Shown one piece after another: positions 32,939 to 45,539 of a stretch of 64,000 nt of DNA. The DNA is from Cordia subcordata (Eukaryota > Streptophyta > Magnoliopsida > Boraginales > Cordiaceae). The position numbers and the translations under genes are program-made. Under the pieces are notes generated by a model. That model ran no database searches and had not been told where the DNA came from. It worked only from the letters and a program-made list of their open reading frames with translations. The stretch lies in NCBI GenBank assembly GCA_028554755.1, contig JAPTOF010000005.1, forward strand, positions 14,296,001 to 14,360,000, given 5' to 3'. Positions within the stretch are counted from its first letter, which is position 1, and each line of letters begins with the position of its first letter.

Positions 32939-35900
32939 CTAGGCAATTGTAGTGCCTGTGAGTTCAAGTTGCGCCACTGCTTCATTTATGGCATCAACAA
33001 CATCCATCTTTCCCCTAGACACAGCCTCGTCAACCGGAGTCCTCTCATGGCTAACAATCATTTAAGCACAGCAACAATTAGTATAGCAGGAAATGATATG
33101 CAAAACCACCTTCTTGCAATGAATTTAGATGATCACAAGTAGATCACCTGTTTAAAGTTGAGACGTTAGCACCAGCCAGAATTAAACGCTTAACAACCTG
33201 AAAAGCTGGTAAATAAAGACAAAAGAACATAATAAATGGTTTCTATGCCCAACTTGAAGACATAATTACCTCAACATGCCCGTTGAGGGAAGCCCAATGA
33301 AGAGGTGTATTCTTCTCCTCATTTGGAGTATTGACATCCTGATTCCAGAAATAGCTACGTTATGTTCCTTTCAAGAATTATTAATGCATAGATCAGAGTA
33401 TAAGATTCCAGACTACGAAATTTTTGTGGGAAAAACAAGATTAGAGAAATCCTTTTACATGATAGAAAATCCAATTCCTCGACGCTTAAAGTTTATTGTA
33501 GGAACATCTTTCACAAAAATTGCTTGAATCATATGAATGCTCTTGACATGATCACTGAGGTACAAAATTATCTTAAGCCAAAACCTCAACAGTTCAAGTG
33601 CATGAATTTCCCGTCTCCAACTATTACACCCTAATTATTCTTATCATGAGCAAAGCAAGGCAAAAAAGGTGGCAAAGGGTCAGAATCTAAGGAAAGACGA
33701 AGCCAGACATGGCAACTTAAATTTTCTCCCATTGAGGACCAAACCATTAAATAAATTGAATCGCTTAAATCTAAAAATTATGCAGCTACTTTGAGGAAGG
33801 ATGCAAACATAGGCTGATAAGCACCATTGCTATATGCAAACAGGCAGAAAAAGAACATGTGACAGCCCAATGGTCCCTAAAGTACACAGTCATCTACATA
33901 TAGAACATATCAACTTACACAAACATGACACATTAATTCATGGAAGGAGATTGCTTTAAGGAAACAACTATACAACTGTTTCAGATGTGTGAAGCAACAA
34001 TTAGACAATCGAGATGGAATTCTCACCGCTCCATTAGAAATGAGATACTCAACAATTTCAAGATGCCCATTTGCCGATGCCATATGAAGTGCTACAGTTA
34101 TACACATAACCAAGTCAAACACCTGCTTGAAGCAATGCAAAAGTAGCCAAAAAAAGAAACAATAATATGAAGCGTACTAATAACAGAATGCCATCAAAAG
34201 GACTAGTTGGTAGCTCAACACAAGCATCAATCAATTTAAGGAACACCAGGCCTAAGTGATGATTCACTTTTACTGGAAGACGATTAGTTCACAAAAATTG
34301 GATTGGCTTTGTCTGTGTCCTCTTGTAGTTTTCTTTGCAGAGTGGTACAAATACGTTGGAGGGTCTAACAGCACAGTTAATTTCTGATACGTACAGCACA
34401 GTTGCAGTCCGAGTACTATTGTGGAGGATCAAATATAACAGAACTTCTATGCTACAAGAGTCAATACTCAGTGAAAAGTTCTGCTGCCTGATGGGCCTCC
34501 TTTGAGATCTGTCCTACTCCTACTTTATATTGCGAGCCAAATATCTGCAATTTTTCACAAGACACTCCACCAGGATACCGTCTTGTATTAGCATCCCGTA
34601 ATGCCTGAACAGCACCACGGAGTCATTCTCGACTTCAACAAAAATCAGACCAACTGTTTTGCCGAGAGAAATACCCATCCAATGACCTATAACACATTTG
34701 AATATCACGTGTGCCCAACTATCCAACAGACACAGAAACCCAAGCTTCCGTGTTATCCCTTATAATTCCACCAATGGCAACATAAGATGGATTACTGCCA
34801 AGGTGGCCATCACCATTGTTCTTGGCCCACCCATCTTGGGGAAACTTCAATCTGACAAACTGCCTCATGGATCTATTCTGCTAGGAAAAGCAATAAGATC
34901 CTTGGCAAAGAAAATCATTTTAGCCATCAGTTCAGGTGCAAATATTTGATTTCCCTCAACAACTTCTGGGTTTCTCATTTTCAATAAGGTAAGAGCACTT
35001 GAAGCAAAAAGGGTTGATTGTTAGCCTCGCCATGTCTTAGATTCTTGAAGAAACAAAAGCTACAGAAGACAATATGTCATTAAAAGAATAAAATCTTGAA
35101 AGTGAAGCATTTTGAAGAGTAGGAAAGGTAATATTTTTGTGGAAGGACGACGGGAAAAGAGCATCAGTGCCAACTGCCTCGAAGTTCAATATAAATCTTT
35201 AAGAACTGCCAAATTACCTTTCTAATTGAAATAATACATGCGCTCTACCCTTTCATCCAAACAAACTCAGATCTTGAACAGCAAAATAGACAATAGGCAA
35301 TGCTAGAGGGATAACACAAGTACAATTTAACGAGAACCCTAGAACTAAAATCCAATTTTTAGCTGCCATCGAGTATTTTTGCAATTGTAGGGTATAGCCC
35401 GTATTCTGATTGGATTCTTAGGGATACAGGTTTTAGGGATTCTAACTCTGATGAAATTAGGAGTCCCATTCCTGCTGGGATTAGTCTCTTCTTTGTATCT
35501 ATAAATAGAGCTTATTCGCGTTAAGACAGAAAGTGAGATAGCGAGACCTTGAGTGGGAGAGCTCGAGGGGTGACGGCTCTCAAGTGCGAGCTCTCTCTCC
35601 ATGATATATTCGTTTTGTTCATAGTGGAAGAATTCTCTTATTTGCCAATAGATGTAAGCCAAAGGCCGAACCGCGTTAAATTGTGTGTCTGTATTTATTC
35701 TTCGTTCCAACATTCCAAATTCCTGACAAACTAGCATCAGTGCCCAGTTTGGAGGACTGGGCAACATTTTGTGTAAGGCACGCCAAAAAACACAGGGAAT
35801 TTTACATACAATTCTTCTTGCCTACTTTGCTCACTTTTCTTGCCTACTTGAACACAAGCCATGAATTTTACATACAATTCTTCTTTAGTGCAGCTTTGAC

Positions 35901-38900
35901 ATATTCTAAAGAATTAATAGCAAGCACTGTAGTAAATGTTTTATTTAAGTTTCATCATAATAGATATAAATTCTGCAATTAGTAAGAACTTCAGCTGCTG
36001 CAAAAGGTGAAAGCTTAGACACCTGATACCATGATTCCCAACTAATTGATCTAATTGACAAGCATACCTAAATAAATGAGTATCACATGTTTTCTATATG
36101 TGAACATTCATCTTAAAATAGGATCGAGAACCATAATTTGCAAAACTTAGCGTCCCTATGAAGCCTAAAGTAAAACACAGACCAGTTAGAGCACCATAGC
36201 GATTATGGTTCAATTCTAGCGATTATGGTTCAATTCTCATTCAATCTGAAAGCAACCACCATCTGTAACCCTCACAATTCTGAAGTAAACCTAGATCCTG
36301 CTCCCAAATTTTAGACTAATCAACTCAACCAATATAAGATGCAATCATAGTAGAGAATATGCCAGTTATTGCTTCACCAAAAACAGTAAAACAATATATT
36401 GCAAAAAAAATAAAAATGGACAACCTGCAGTCATATTTAATCAGTAATGTACTTATCAACTTTGTTAATAGTAAAATCATTTACTAGCGGGGGTAAACCA
36501 AATAAGTATAAGCTGAACTAAAGCACCAGACGATAGAGATGTGTTACAAACATGTTTCAAGCTAATGCATGTTAAAATAGTAACCTGTTCGGCCCTGTGA
36601 ATCCTTGGAATTAAGAGAAACACCAGCAGACGCCAAGCTTATCAGATCATCAATATCATCATACCTAGCAGCCTGTTTGACAGTAACAAAGAAATCAATC
36701 AACAAAGTGATTCACGCTCTGGAAGCAAGAACCAGTAACATAGCCCTGTCATTAGTATTTCAATCAAGAAAGTTCTTTGACCTTAGTTGACCAGTAAAAC
36801 TGGAAACAGCTCATGGTTACTATACAAAAAGTATCGGGATTGTCTATAAGGAGTGAGATTCTCTTAATTAGTGAAGGGAAATCTGCCATAGTAAAAGAGG
36901 ACTAGTGCACAAAACTTCCAATATGCACAGGATTTAGGGAAAGGTTCGATCAACCTGAAACTTCCTTGAGTGACATCTCACACGTGAACTTTTCTTGTTC
37001 AATAAAATGAGAAAGGACATATTGACTTCACAGAAGTTATTAAAAAATTAACTTAGTGGTAAATCTCCACCAAAGCAACTACGATAACTTTAGGAGTGAT
37101 CATTCAGTCTAACAGAATTGAAACCAAAACTGAATCTTATAACCAAACTTCTAAATTTTTAACAATTAATAACCGAAACCGAACCAAACTAATTTGTAAC
37201 CGAAATTATTTAACTGAACCTTTTCGGTTCGGTTTCAATTATTAGCCAAAACAACCGAATTAAAAAGAAAAAAAAAAGCCGTACATTTTTTAAACTACCA
37301 AAATAACCAAATTCCGGATTTGTAAATATAATAACAGAATTCAATATCCATCCTCACAAATTCACATTATGTATATAGGAGTAATTCGAACTTATAAAAG
37401 GTAATAACAAAATTAAAAAAAAAAATTAAAAGAAATTAGTTATTTGGTTATTAACCCAATTTTTGGAGAAAAAACCGAAACCAAACTAAAACCAAATTTT
37501 CTATTTTTAATAACCAAAACTGAACCAAACATAAAAAAGACCCAACTGAATTTTGCATTTCAGTTCAGTTATTTGGTTATAACCAAATAATGCTCAGCCT
37601 TTCAGTAACTTACATGTCGCTTCTTTATGAGACCAATGCACTTTAAAAATTTCTCCTCGTCTCATCTCAACAAAATAATCCCCCATATATGTAGGCAAAA
37701 ACATGCAAATACAAAACCAACAAACTAAGTCTCCTTTGCCTTAGTCCTGTCTCTAGCTTCTATTGTAGGGTATGCATTTCAAATCCTCTGTAGCAATTAG
37801 CAATATGGATCCTACTGTAACGAATCCAGAACACCTAGTATGATTTGATGGAAGCTGCCCAATTCCACCTAGTGCTGTGCCTTATACTTCTAGGAGTTTG
37901 TAACAGAATCTTCAAAAAAATTCTCTAATTTATTTGACACCAAGAATGGTACAGCAAAATCAAATATAAAACCTCAAGAATGCTGTTAGCGAAGAGTATT
38001 CTTTCAGCTTCCCGGTTTTCCCAAATATCTTTAAATTAAAAAAGTCATACAGGTGCTGCAATAAGAGACAAAGCTAGGAAAAGCCAACTGCACAGTTAAA
38101 ACAAATTATGCAATATACTATCAATCACTCCAAAAGGTGTGCAAAATGCTCTTACCATGTAGTTTGAGCTTCAGTGCTCTCTCGGATATCATTTACGGCA
38201 ACGAAAAAACTATACCTAGTCATGCATTGAAGTAGAGACCAATAAACACTATAGGCCAATTTGACTTTCAGTCTCAAAACATAGTTTTCCAGAAAGGTAT
38301 TTTGGAAATGGTATTTTTACTAAATGGACTTTTAATGGTTACTTTTACATGAAATGGACATTTACCAAATGAGATAGTGATTGTAATAAGGAGCCTCAGT
38401 GTTATGGTGCTCGAGATTTTATATAGCCACAGGCCCACAGCTTATTGCATGAGCTAAAAGATCTAGAAGTTCTAGAATAATAGAACTAGTTATACGGTAG
38501 TAGGAGTAAGTGAGAATATTTGTACAATCAGTTACATAACTAATTGACATGTGCTATAAATACCTTGTAAAGCCTATAAATACCTCTGATGTAACTCAGA
38601 TTGATTAACAATGTAAGTTTCATTTTCTTGAAACCTCTCTTTTCTCTATACCATTTCATGGTATCAAGAGCAGGCTGTTCCTGGTCTATTTTTTCCTTCC
38701 TTTTCTCTCTCTAAAAACCCTAACCTTAGGGTTTGAGCTCCACTTAAAGAAGATCTCTCGAACATCCTTAAGCAGAAAATACTTTGAAGCCTTAGATCTC
38801 CTAGCAGATCAATTGTTCAGGTCGATTTTTGGTCTTTGAAGGCGCTTCTCCATTCTGCAGCTTCAAGTTCTCCATCAATGGCTTCTACATCTGCTCTGAT

Positions 38901-41900
38901 TCCAATTCTGCCATTGAGCTCTCCTCTGGTATGAAGCTCTTGCTTCAAAATCTCAACAGTCACACACAGCTCATGTTGGATAACTCAAATTATTATCTGG
39001 GGAAGGCATAGCTGCAGATAATTTTACAAGTCCACCATCCGTTTGATCATGTGTCTGGAGCAACTCCTTGTCCTCCTAAGCATCTAACCACTGCTGCAGG
39101 GAGTTCTAAGATCAATTCTGCATATTCTAAGTGGTTAGCACAAGATCAACATCTCAAATACTTTCTTTTTGCTTCTGTGACTCCTGTTCTGCTAACATAA
39201 GTCCTTCATCTTTAGCTGCCTCAGTCTGGACTGCTCTTTCAAATAGGTTTAGAGGGTGTTTGGCTTTGCTTATTTTGGGTGCTTATAAGCACCGTCTCAC
39301 ATGCTTTTTACTATTTAGGTGCTTATAAGCACCAAATAAGCAAAGCCAAACACCCTCTTAGTTATTCACTTAGTTGAGTCTATCACCCATTTATCGACAC
39401 AATAAGACATCACATACTATTTCTAAAGGCAGTCTGTCATGCAAGCATATCTAGATGTTAAAACTATCACCAATAGCCTTGATGTTGTATCTGAGTTTAT
39501 CTCAGATCAAGATCTTATTCTATATGTGCTTGGGGGGTTTACTTCATGAATATGAGCCATTTAAGGCCTCTATAAGAGTCAAAAGATCCCTCTCACCATG
39601 GCAGATCTCAGTAATCTGGAAGAACGTCCATCTGCAAATGTCCAACAAAACTCTCTTTCTCTTATCCTCTGTCCCATGGTATTTACAATGCCTTGTGCAC
39701 TATCTCTAACTCTGGAGGTTATTTTGAGGAAGAGGCAACAAGAACTTCGAAGGCAGAAGTCAAAAAGGGCAAAGAGGTGGTCAATCTGGTCAATCCTTTT
39801 GCTAATTCCGAAGGCATTCTTGCACCTGCCCCTCACTGCACAGTCTTCTCCAAAAATTTATTATCAAATTTGCGGAAAGCCTAACCACATAGCTCAGTTG
39901 GCACGGCCTAGATATATCTACTTATCAAAACCAACAACCAGTTAATCAAGGTTACTCTACTCAAGTTCCTCCACTGATACATCAAGTCAACAGTGGTTTC
40001 TTGACTCAGGGGCTAATACTCATGTCACTAATGATCTGAGTCAGCGTCAATGTCACCAACCTTATACTAGTACACATAAAGGACACCTTTAGCTCGAGAA
40101 GTGGAAGGCCTTGACTGTCCTTCCGCCTTCATTTTACCCCATACTACCTCAATAAAAGATCTCTTGCCCTTCTTAAAACTTGCCCTATCCTTCTCCACCA
40201 TCTTGCCACACACCAAGTTGGCTGCAGCGTCATTTTGAACTTAAGGCAGCAGCTGAATAAAGAGAAATCCTGTCCAGAATTTTCCTAGAGTGAAAAAGTA
40301 CCCATACGAGGATGGATTATGACAAGACTTCAGAGAATTTGTCTTCAGACAGGGATACTGAATATTGGACTCAATACCATTTTCCTAGCCATCCAAAACT
40401 TCAAAGAATTTGCTCCACTCCACTCATTAAGTCCCTCAGGGATGAGGATAATCCTTGATCCCCTTCGTTGAACACAAACAATTTAAGCATACGGCTCCAC
40501 CCATTTTTGTCTAAAGACACAAACAAAGATCTAGTGATACTTTTGAACCTCCGCAACCATTTCCCGCTGCTTCTCAAAGAACCACCCCCAACCACAATAA
40601 ATTGCCTAGCCTCAACATCATCTAGAAGCATAGGAAGTGTGATTGTTTTGTTTGTTCAAAGATTTGTAACAAAGGCTTATCTTCACCTTCAATATTTAGA
40701 TGAGGACTACATACTCGTAAGCAAAACACCTGCAATCCCCCATAACAACAACAAAAAAGGATTCAGAACTATGTCAAACCAATGCCAAAACTGGAAAAAG
40801 CTGTCAAAGTGGCGCATGAGACCACGAGCGCACCGAAACATCGTGACAGCAGCTATGATTGTGGTCGGAACAAGGAGCTGACTTTGATTATGTGCCTAGA
40901 TATGCAAGAGAAGGCTTAGAAGTGTGGAAGGTTAGGAAAAGAACCTCCTAGGAAAGAGATAGTTGTCCAAAAAAATATTATTGACGTGATGAAGTGCTTT
41001 GGTATGATTTTCTCTATACGTAATATACACCTTAAGAGCCTTACTAAACCTTGCAAGTTCTCGGAGTCTCTCAATAATTGCTAAGTACTATGCGGCACAG
41101 AAAAGAAAATTCTCTAGAATTAAGTATTATTTGAAAGACTCCAAGAAATTCCAAGGTCTTAATAGGCTCTGAAGGATTTTCTCTATACCTAATATAAAGC
41201 CTTGAAAGCCTTATTAGACCTCAAAGTTCATGGAGCACCTTAAATAATTGCTAAGTACCATGCAGTATGCACAAGAAGAAAGCAAAGGTTTCTACCTCTC
41301 ATCTAAATGGAGCCTTGATACACACATAATATATATCACATATCAAATTTCTTGAGCATAGGCACCAAATTTGTCAAAGACCCCTAGAACCATGTACCAA
41401 ATTATACGTCCCTATCTGCAGCACATTGGCATACTTAAACACATCGATTCACAGTCTAGTTCACTAAAGTTGCCGACTTGAGTAGCTAAGCTACCAAGAG
41501 GTCATGCAAGAGGGAAAATGGGAATGGAGAAACAACTTGAAGTCTTTGTTTGTTTTTAGTTACTTGTTGGACCAAGTTAAAGTACTAATTTTTCTATATT
41601 TGAGTTTATACCACTCATTAAAAAATTATCTTATCTATTCAATTAGGATTTTAGCCTTTAAATTTAAATGTTAGAGCAAATTGATTTAAGTAATTAGCAA
41701 GCAAAATAAATCACTGCTCTGCATAATATTTGGTTAATGAATCTGATAATTGTTCACAACATACCATGAACCTAATTGGCATACCAAAGAAGTATACCCC
41801 TACTGTACCCTATAAACCATTAAGCCGCATACCCTGTACCCGAACTCGAACTCGTACGACAATTCAAAACATAGTACAAATCTGGTGACTACGTCCTTAG

Positions 41901-43404
41901 CAGCTACAGCAATTATGCTCCTGTTTCTCTCTTTTTTGTTCTAGATATTAAATTCATCTTTGAACCGCTTCCAAATAGGGTCGCTCTTTTTGCTTCTTAC
42001 TAGTTTAGAAAAAGTTACAAGCAAACCATATATGTAAACCTAATACACATATACATGCATATACAAAAAGACCGATTAACTCATTACAGAAACAAAATGA
42101 TTTTGAAGTATATCGATAATGATTGAATTTAATATTCATAAATTTGTGAGCATGGTGACCGTGCTTCAAGCAGATTCTCAATGAAATTTCACCTTCTATG
42201 CATGGAAAAAAAGGCAAAGCCTTCTATTCACAAAATTCCTGCTTCATTTGGATGCAAAAGAGAGAGAATAATAAAGAAAAGGAAAGTAAGAAAGAGAAAC
42301 CCTTGCATTTTGATTGCACATAATATTAAAATTAACCCAAAAAAAGGATATCAAAGGATTATGTATTTCTTTGTTCATACTAGAAAGGAAATGAAAGTAG
42401 GGGACCAATCCTATATATAAAATGATACATACCCTTCCCATATACATGCCGTACACATCCATGCAACACAAACTATGCAGAACACTGCACACACTCACTC
42501 ACCAATTTAAGAGACTTATACAAGGTTAAAGGTATAATTCCAGAGAAAGTAAGGCAAAATGGGTATCACAATGAAACATGGAATCCGTCCCCTACTCTAA
42601 ACTCGAAACACATGGCTAATGAAAGGATTTGGACCATCCCTCCACTTGGTTTCTTTTTTTTTTTTTTTTTCTTTGCTGTGTGTGATGCACATGGTTTCAC
42701 CTATTCAAGAAGTTCAAAACAACCAAGAAATGTAATTTCATCAATCCCCCCATCCATTCCCTTCCCTTCCCTTCACTCCATTTCCCCTTCCCCCAATCCT
42801 TGTACAATAAAATGCACACATGAAAGCAAAAGTAGGTGAAGGTCTAAAATACTCATCATACTGCTATTTATTTGCATTTTCCACATATATATAAAAGAGA
42901 GTACATGCTTTTTCCATCAATTTCACATGTTTATCATTCTATAACTTTTTCTTTTCCTGCAAAAAATATTGAATCCATCCATTCCATTCATCTAAAATTG
43001 TCTATTAATCTAGATCAAATCCCCTTTTATTTTACTTTTCTAATTTAAACATTCCATTCAATCACTTCAAATACCTCGTCAAATTTAAAACTTACAAAAA
43101 AGAAAATGTAACAATTGTACTTCATTACATCCGTAAACTACAAAAATTAAAAAAAAAAATCACTTTTCCAGTGTATCACACGGGTATGCTCTATTATAAC
43201 AAGAAGACAATACTTCTACATTTTTTTTGTTTTGTCTGTGCTTAAAAATAAATAAAAACATAAATTATTTTCCTTCGTTCGTTTAATGCGCTAATAGTCA
43301 AAATAAAAACTCATATTCCTCACCTCAAGCAAGGCGTATACAGAGTCCGACGTCGTTTCGTCTGGGATTGACTCGGCGGTTGTATTATTCACTTGAGCAC
43401 CCAT
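32939..43404 (-). CDS. Small ankyrin-repeat protein (Yar1-like), six exons
   Basis: Minus-strand exons 5' to 3': 43324-43404, 36585-36672, 34027-34091, 33270-33338, 33148-33197 and 32939-33050. All have GT/AG borders and matching phases and total 465 nt (154 aa plus stop). The protein starts MGAQVNNTTAESIPDETT, continues AARYDDIDDLISLASAGV, and has at least three ankyrin units: GRTALHMASANGHLEIVEYL, NTPLHWASLNGHVEVVKRLI and HERTPVDEAVSRGKMDVVDA. It ends NEAVAQLELTGTTIA. It belongs to the conserved eukaryotic family named after the S. pombe P16F5.05c ankyrin protein. The yeast relative Yar1 is a chaperone for ribosomal protein uS3 (Rps3); a role in ribosome biogenesis here is inference. Intron 1 (6.65 kb) and intron 2 (2.5 kb) are filled with retroelement and MITE sequence. 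Confidence 0.92.
34480..34890 (-). pseudogene. LINE RNase H-like domain remnant in ankyrin intron 2
   Basis: The minus strand reads RQFVRLKFPQDGWAKNNGDG, then HLGSNPSYVAIGGIIRDNTE and AWVSVSVG, followed by shifted text with AVQALRDA. This matches the plant LINE-type RNase H start 'W.KLNTDG...GNPG.AG.GG..RD..G.W', followed by an 'E..AL.DGL' helix. Stops and frameshifts show it is dead. It has the same orientation as the ankyrin gene, between exons 2 and 3. Confidence 0.6.
35360..35745 (+). mobile_element. LTR (solo or terminal) of a copia-like family
   Basis: Order seen: U3-like GGGATTCTAACTCTG..GGGATTAGTCTC, then the TATA-like TATAAATAG at ~35502, a GAGAGCTCGAG..GGCTCTCAAG stem, CTCTCTCTCCATGATATATTC, and an end with GATGTAAGCC..CGAACCGCGTTAAA. 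The same phrases recur in opposite orientation at ~47220-47510 and partly at ~45540-45690, so this is one LTR family. It lies in ankyrin intron 2. Confidence 0.6.
35746..36584. other. Rest of ankyrin intron 2
   Basis: There is a direct repeat of GAATTTTACATACAATTCTT at ~35799 and ~35864, and of TAGCGATTATGGTTCAATTC at ~36197 and ~36218. Nothing else is recognisable. Confidence 0.4.
37093..37600. mobile_element. AACCGAA-rich MITE-like element, ~508 bp
   Basis: The left end GGAGTGATCATTCAG is roughly mirrored by AATGCTCAGCC at the right. The interior is full of AACCGAA/AACCAAA words on one side and TTCGGTT/TTCAGTT on the other. The element at 56161-56613 has the same ends and the same vocabulary. 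It lies in ankyrin intron 1. Confidence 0.5.
37601..38399. other. Part of ankyrin intron 1, no gene seen
   Basis: Ordinary AT-rich sequence up to the copia LTR. No domain-bearing frame, RNA gene or repeat border was found. Confidence 0.35.
38659..38674 (+). other. Copia primer-binding site (initiator tRNA-Met type)
   Basis: TGGTATCAAGAGCAGG lies immediately after the CA end of the LTR. It matches the common plant copia PBS with one inserted A. Confidence 0.65.
39252..39357. mobile_element. Tourist-like MITE nested in copia gag, 106 bp
   Basis: Near-perfect fold-back: left GAGGGTGTTTGGCTTTGCTT and right AAGCAAAGCCAAACACCCTC, with inner GTGCTTATAAGCAC twice. TTA target duplications lie at 39249-39251 and 39358-39360. 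It interrupts the gag frame of the copia element, so it arrived later than that element. Confidence 0.9.
40080..40920 (-). pseudogene. Unclassified retroelement-like coding remnant
   Basis: Minus-strand frames read VEARQFIVVGGGSLRSSGKW, LFVSLDKNGWSRMLKLFVF and, further on, VEKDRASFKKGKRSFIEVVW. The first part is reminiscent of LINE ORF1/DUF4283-type text, but I cannot confirm that. Stops break it. It lies directly beyond the copia protease fragment and runs the other way, so it is a separate insertion or gene fragment. Confidence 0.3.
41004..41275. repeat. Two-copy direct repeat, ~170 bp period
   Basis: 'GATTTTCTCTATAC.TAATATA' followed by 'AGCCTTA.TA.ACCT' and 'AATAATTGCTAAGTAC.ATGC' appears at ~41006-41092 and again at ~41175-41263. 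It is in ankyrin intron 1. Confidence 0.65.
41276..43323. other. Remaining ankyrin intron 1, no gene seen
   Basis: AT-rich sequence with a T-run at ~42653-42671 and a short CCTTC repeat at ~42760-42790. An 'ACACGGGTATGCTCTATTAT' word at ~43178 resembles the GC hairpins of Helitron ends but lacks its partner arm. Nothing codes convincingly. Confidence 0.35.
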
Positions 43405-45539
43405 TGCTCTGAATTTTCAAACCTTAGATATTATCACCACTACAATGAACACAAAAGCAGTGAGAGAGATTTATAAGAAGCAAAATCCAAACTTGTATGA
43501 GAGAAGTCGCAAGTCGGTGCTGGCACAGTGGTAAAGTAAGCGCCGCCGTCAATTGCAAGAGCGAGGAGACAAGAGTCGTTTTATTCATACCCGACTTCTC
43601 TTTCAAAAATTCTGGCCAAATAACTATGTAGCAGCAGAAGAAAAATGAAATGTACACGTGTAATAAATTGTGTTCATTTTTATAAATATAAGTAAAGATG
43701 GTTTGTAACTACATAAAAAAAAAAAAAGCAATATTTTTAGCTTTTTTTTGTTTAGCTGCTTATAGGCAACAAGCTTGATCAAATAAAAAGCATTTATACT
43801 GTTTGAGAACTAATTTTATTTTACAATATTATTAGGCATCTTCGTTTATTGAGTGTCTCATTTCGATGACTTATAATATATTTTATCTAAATAGTTATCT
43901 ACTTATCTGACATTATTATATATAATTTAAGATAATATTAAAATTAATTTGTAACTTTGATTCATCTTAATTTAAAAATTACCCCTTATAAATTCACATT
44001 TTATTTTTTGGTAAGAATAAATGAGTAGATTTAATTTTTAGTTAGACCAAATAAAATACATTCTTTTATTTTTAATTTGAAAGCACTAGCCTTGCAAAAT
44101 TAATAAAATAACTCATAAACCAATTTTAAAAATAATAAAATATATAAGTAATTTAGTAATAATTAATAAATTACTCACATCTACTCATCTAGACTCTTTT
44201 ACTTTCGCAATACTTTAGATGTTATTCTCCCTCTAATCATGCAATTTAAACTTTCAAGACCCAAAAAACGCTGTGCTTTGCTCCAGATAGGTAAATTGAG
44301 ATAAATTTATTTCACAGTCTTAGTAATGAAATAGTTATGCACATTTTCAAAAATGAAGACACGTAGGATATGTTCTTAACTTTACTATAAATTGTATATT
44401 TTTGGCATATTTATTTTAAATAGTTCAAATTATTTTTTACCCTCTTGATAAAAACTTTGACTTTATCACTATAAACAATTAATAATATAATAATAATAGG
44501 GAGTACTTCTATAATGCATACTTGTTCTTTTTTTTTGTCAAAACACATTAAAATTCTATATTAATAATAATACAAGTATAGAGTGAAATAAAACTAAAGT
44601 TCTATTATACACAAAAAATTAATTGTTTGAATAATTAATAACTACACGTGATTCCTTACATAATAGGTTCGATATCTAACATTCTAAGTAGCATATTCAA
44701 ATCAATCTTCTCTACCTTCATTAAAGAATCCAAATGGAGGACCTATTCAAATGTTTCCAGTTGAATCCCAAAATCGTGAAGTTGTAAACAAATATAAGAT
44801 TGATTTAAAGATATTTCCAATGGTTAGTGTGCAAGTTTTTTTTTTTTTTTAAGTCAGAAAAAGCAGGATTTCATTAATATTCACACATTAACCAACTCCA
44901 ATAGTGTTAAAGGTACAATTTAAAATATTACACAAGTCAATCGTAGGTTTCTTGCCTAACATTCTTAGCTAACCAATATTTTCGAAATTAATTAATTTCT
45001 CATTGTAACTTTTTCCAATCCCTTATTTACAAACTATAACCATGTAGTTGTTGGTATCGCAAAAAGATCTCCAATCTCTTCTTCTTACAGAGAAAATTAC
45101 AAATCTTAATCTATCCTTGAACTATACAATACACTCCAAAAAGTATAAACACAGTGATTGTGATGCTTGTAACGCTTTTCGACATTGGTTCTTTGTAAAA
45201 TTTGTGTTTTATCTATAATGACTTGGATTCACTATTGTTTTTATTATGGACTTAAATATTTTAAGCCAGTTAATTGAGATCAATGTGATAGTAGACCAAT
45301 AGTTGAACTAAATAGTTACATTAATTAATGAAGGATATGAATGCCAAAATGATATCAACAAACTAATGAACACAAGGTATTGGAATCGTTGTTACATATT
45401 GATATACCATTTCCTCAATTAAAACGATATTTCATCATTGTCTTATAATTATTTTCAAGTTATCAATCAACGAGGTCAGGGAATGTTATTTCGAAGAAAG
45501 ATTTTTGAATGCTTTCCTTAAATAGTCAAAAGCCTTTAC
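43405..45539. other. Upstream region of the ankyrin gene and AT-rich intergenic sequence
   Basis: The region right above the ankyrin ATG (43404) is the presumed promoter and leader. It has no obvious TATA box, as is common for housekeeping genes. From ~43690 onward the sequence is very AT-rich, with a T-run at ~44836-44850, and no gene is recognised. Confidence 0.4.

Larger units (their letters stand above)
38400..40075 (+). mobile_element. Copia element 5' part: LTR, PBS, gag, protease, in ankyrin intron 1
   Basis: A candidate 259-bp 5' LTR (38400 TGTTATGG ... TTTCA 38658) holds two TATA-like 'CTATAAATACCT' words. It is directly followed by TGGTATCAAGAGCAGG (38659-38674), close to the copia primer-binding site for initiator tRNA-Met (TGGTATCAGAGC). 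Gag text follows: SVWTALSNRF, interrupted by a MITE, then ISDQDLILYVLGGLLHEYEP and FKASIRV. At ~39976-40045 the protease box QQWFLDSGANTHVTND appears. Integrase, RT and a 3' LTR were not found, so the element is truncated. It is antisense to the ankyrin gene. Confidence 0.75.

Noticed and set aside
39598..39945. 115-codon plus-strand open frame
   Set aside because: Lies out of frame across the copia gag to protease interval; the neighbouring frames carry recognisable copia text instead.
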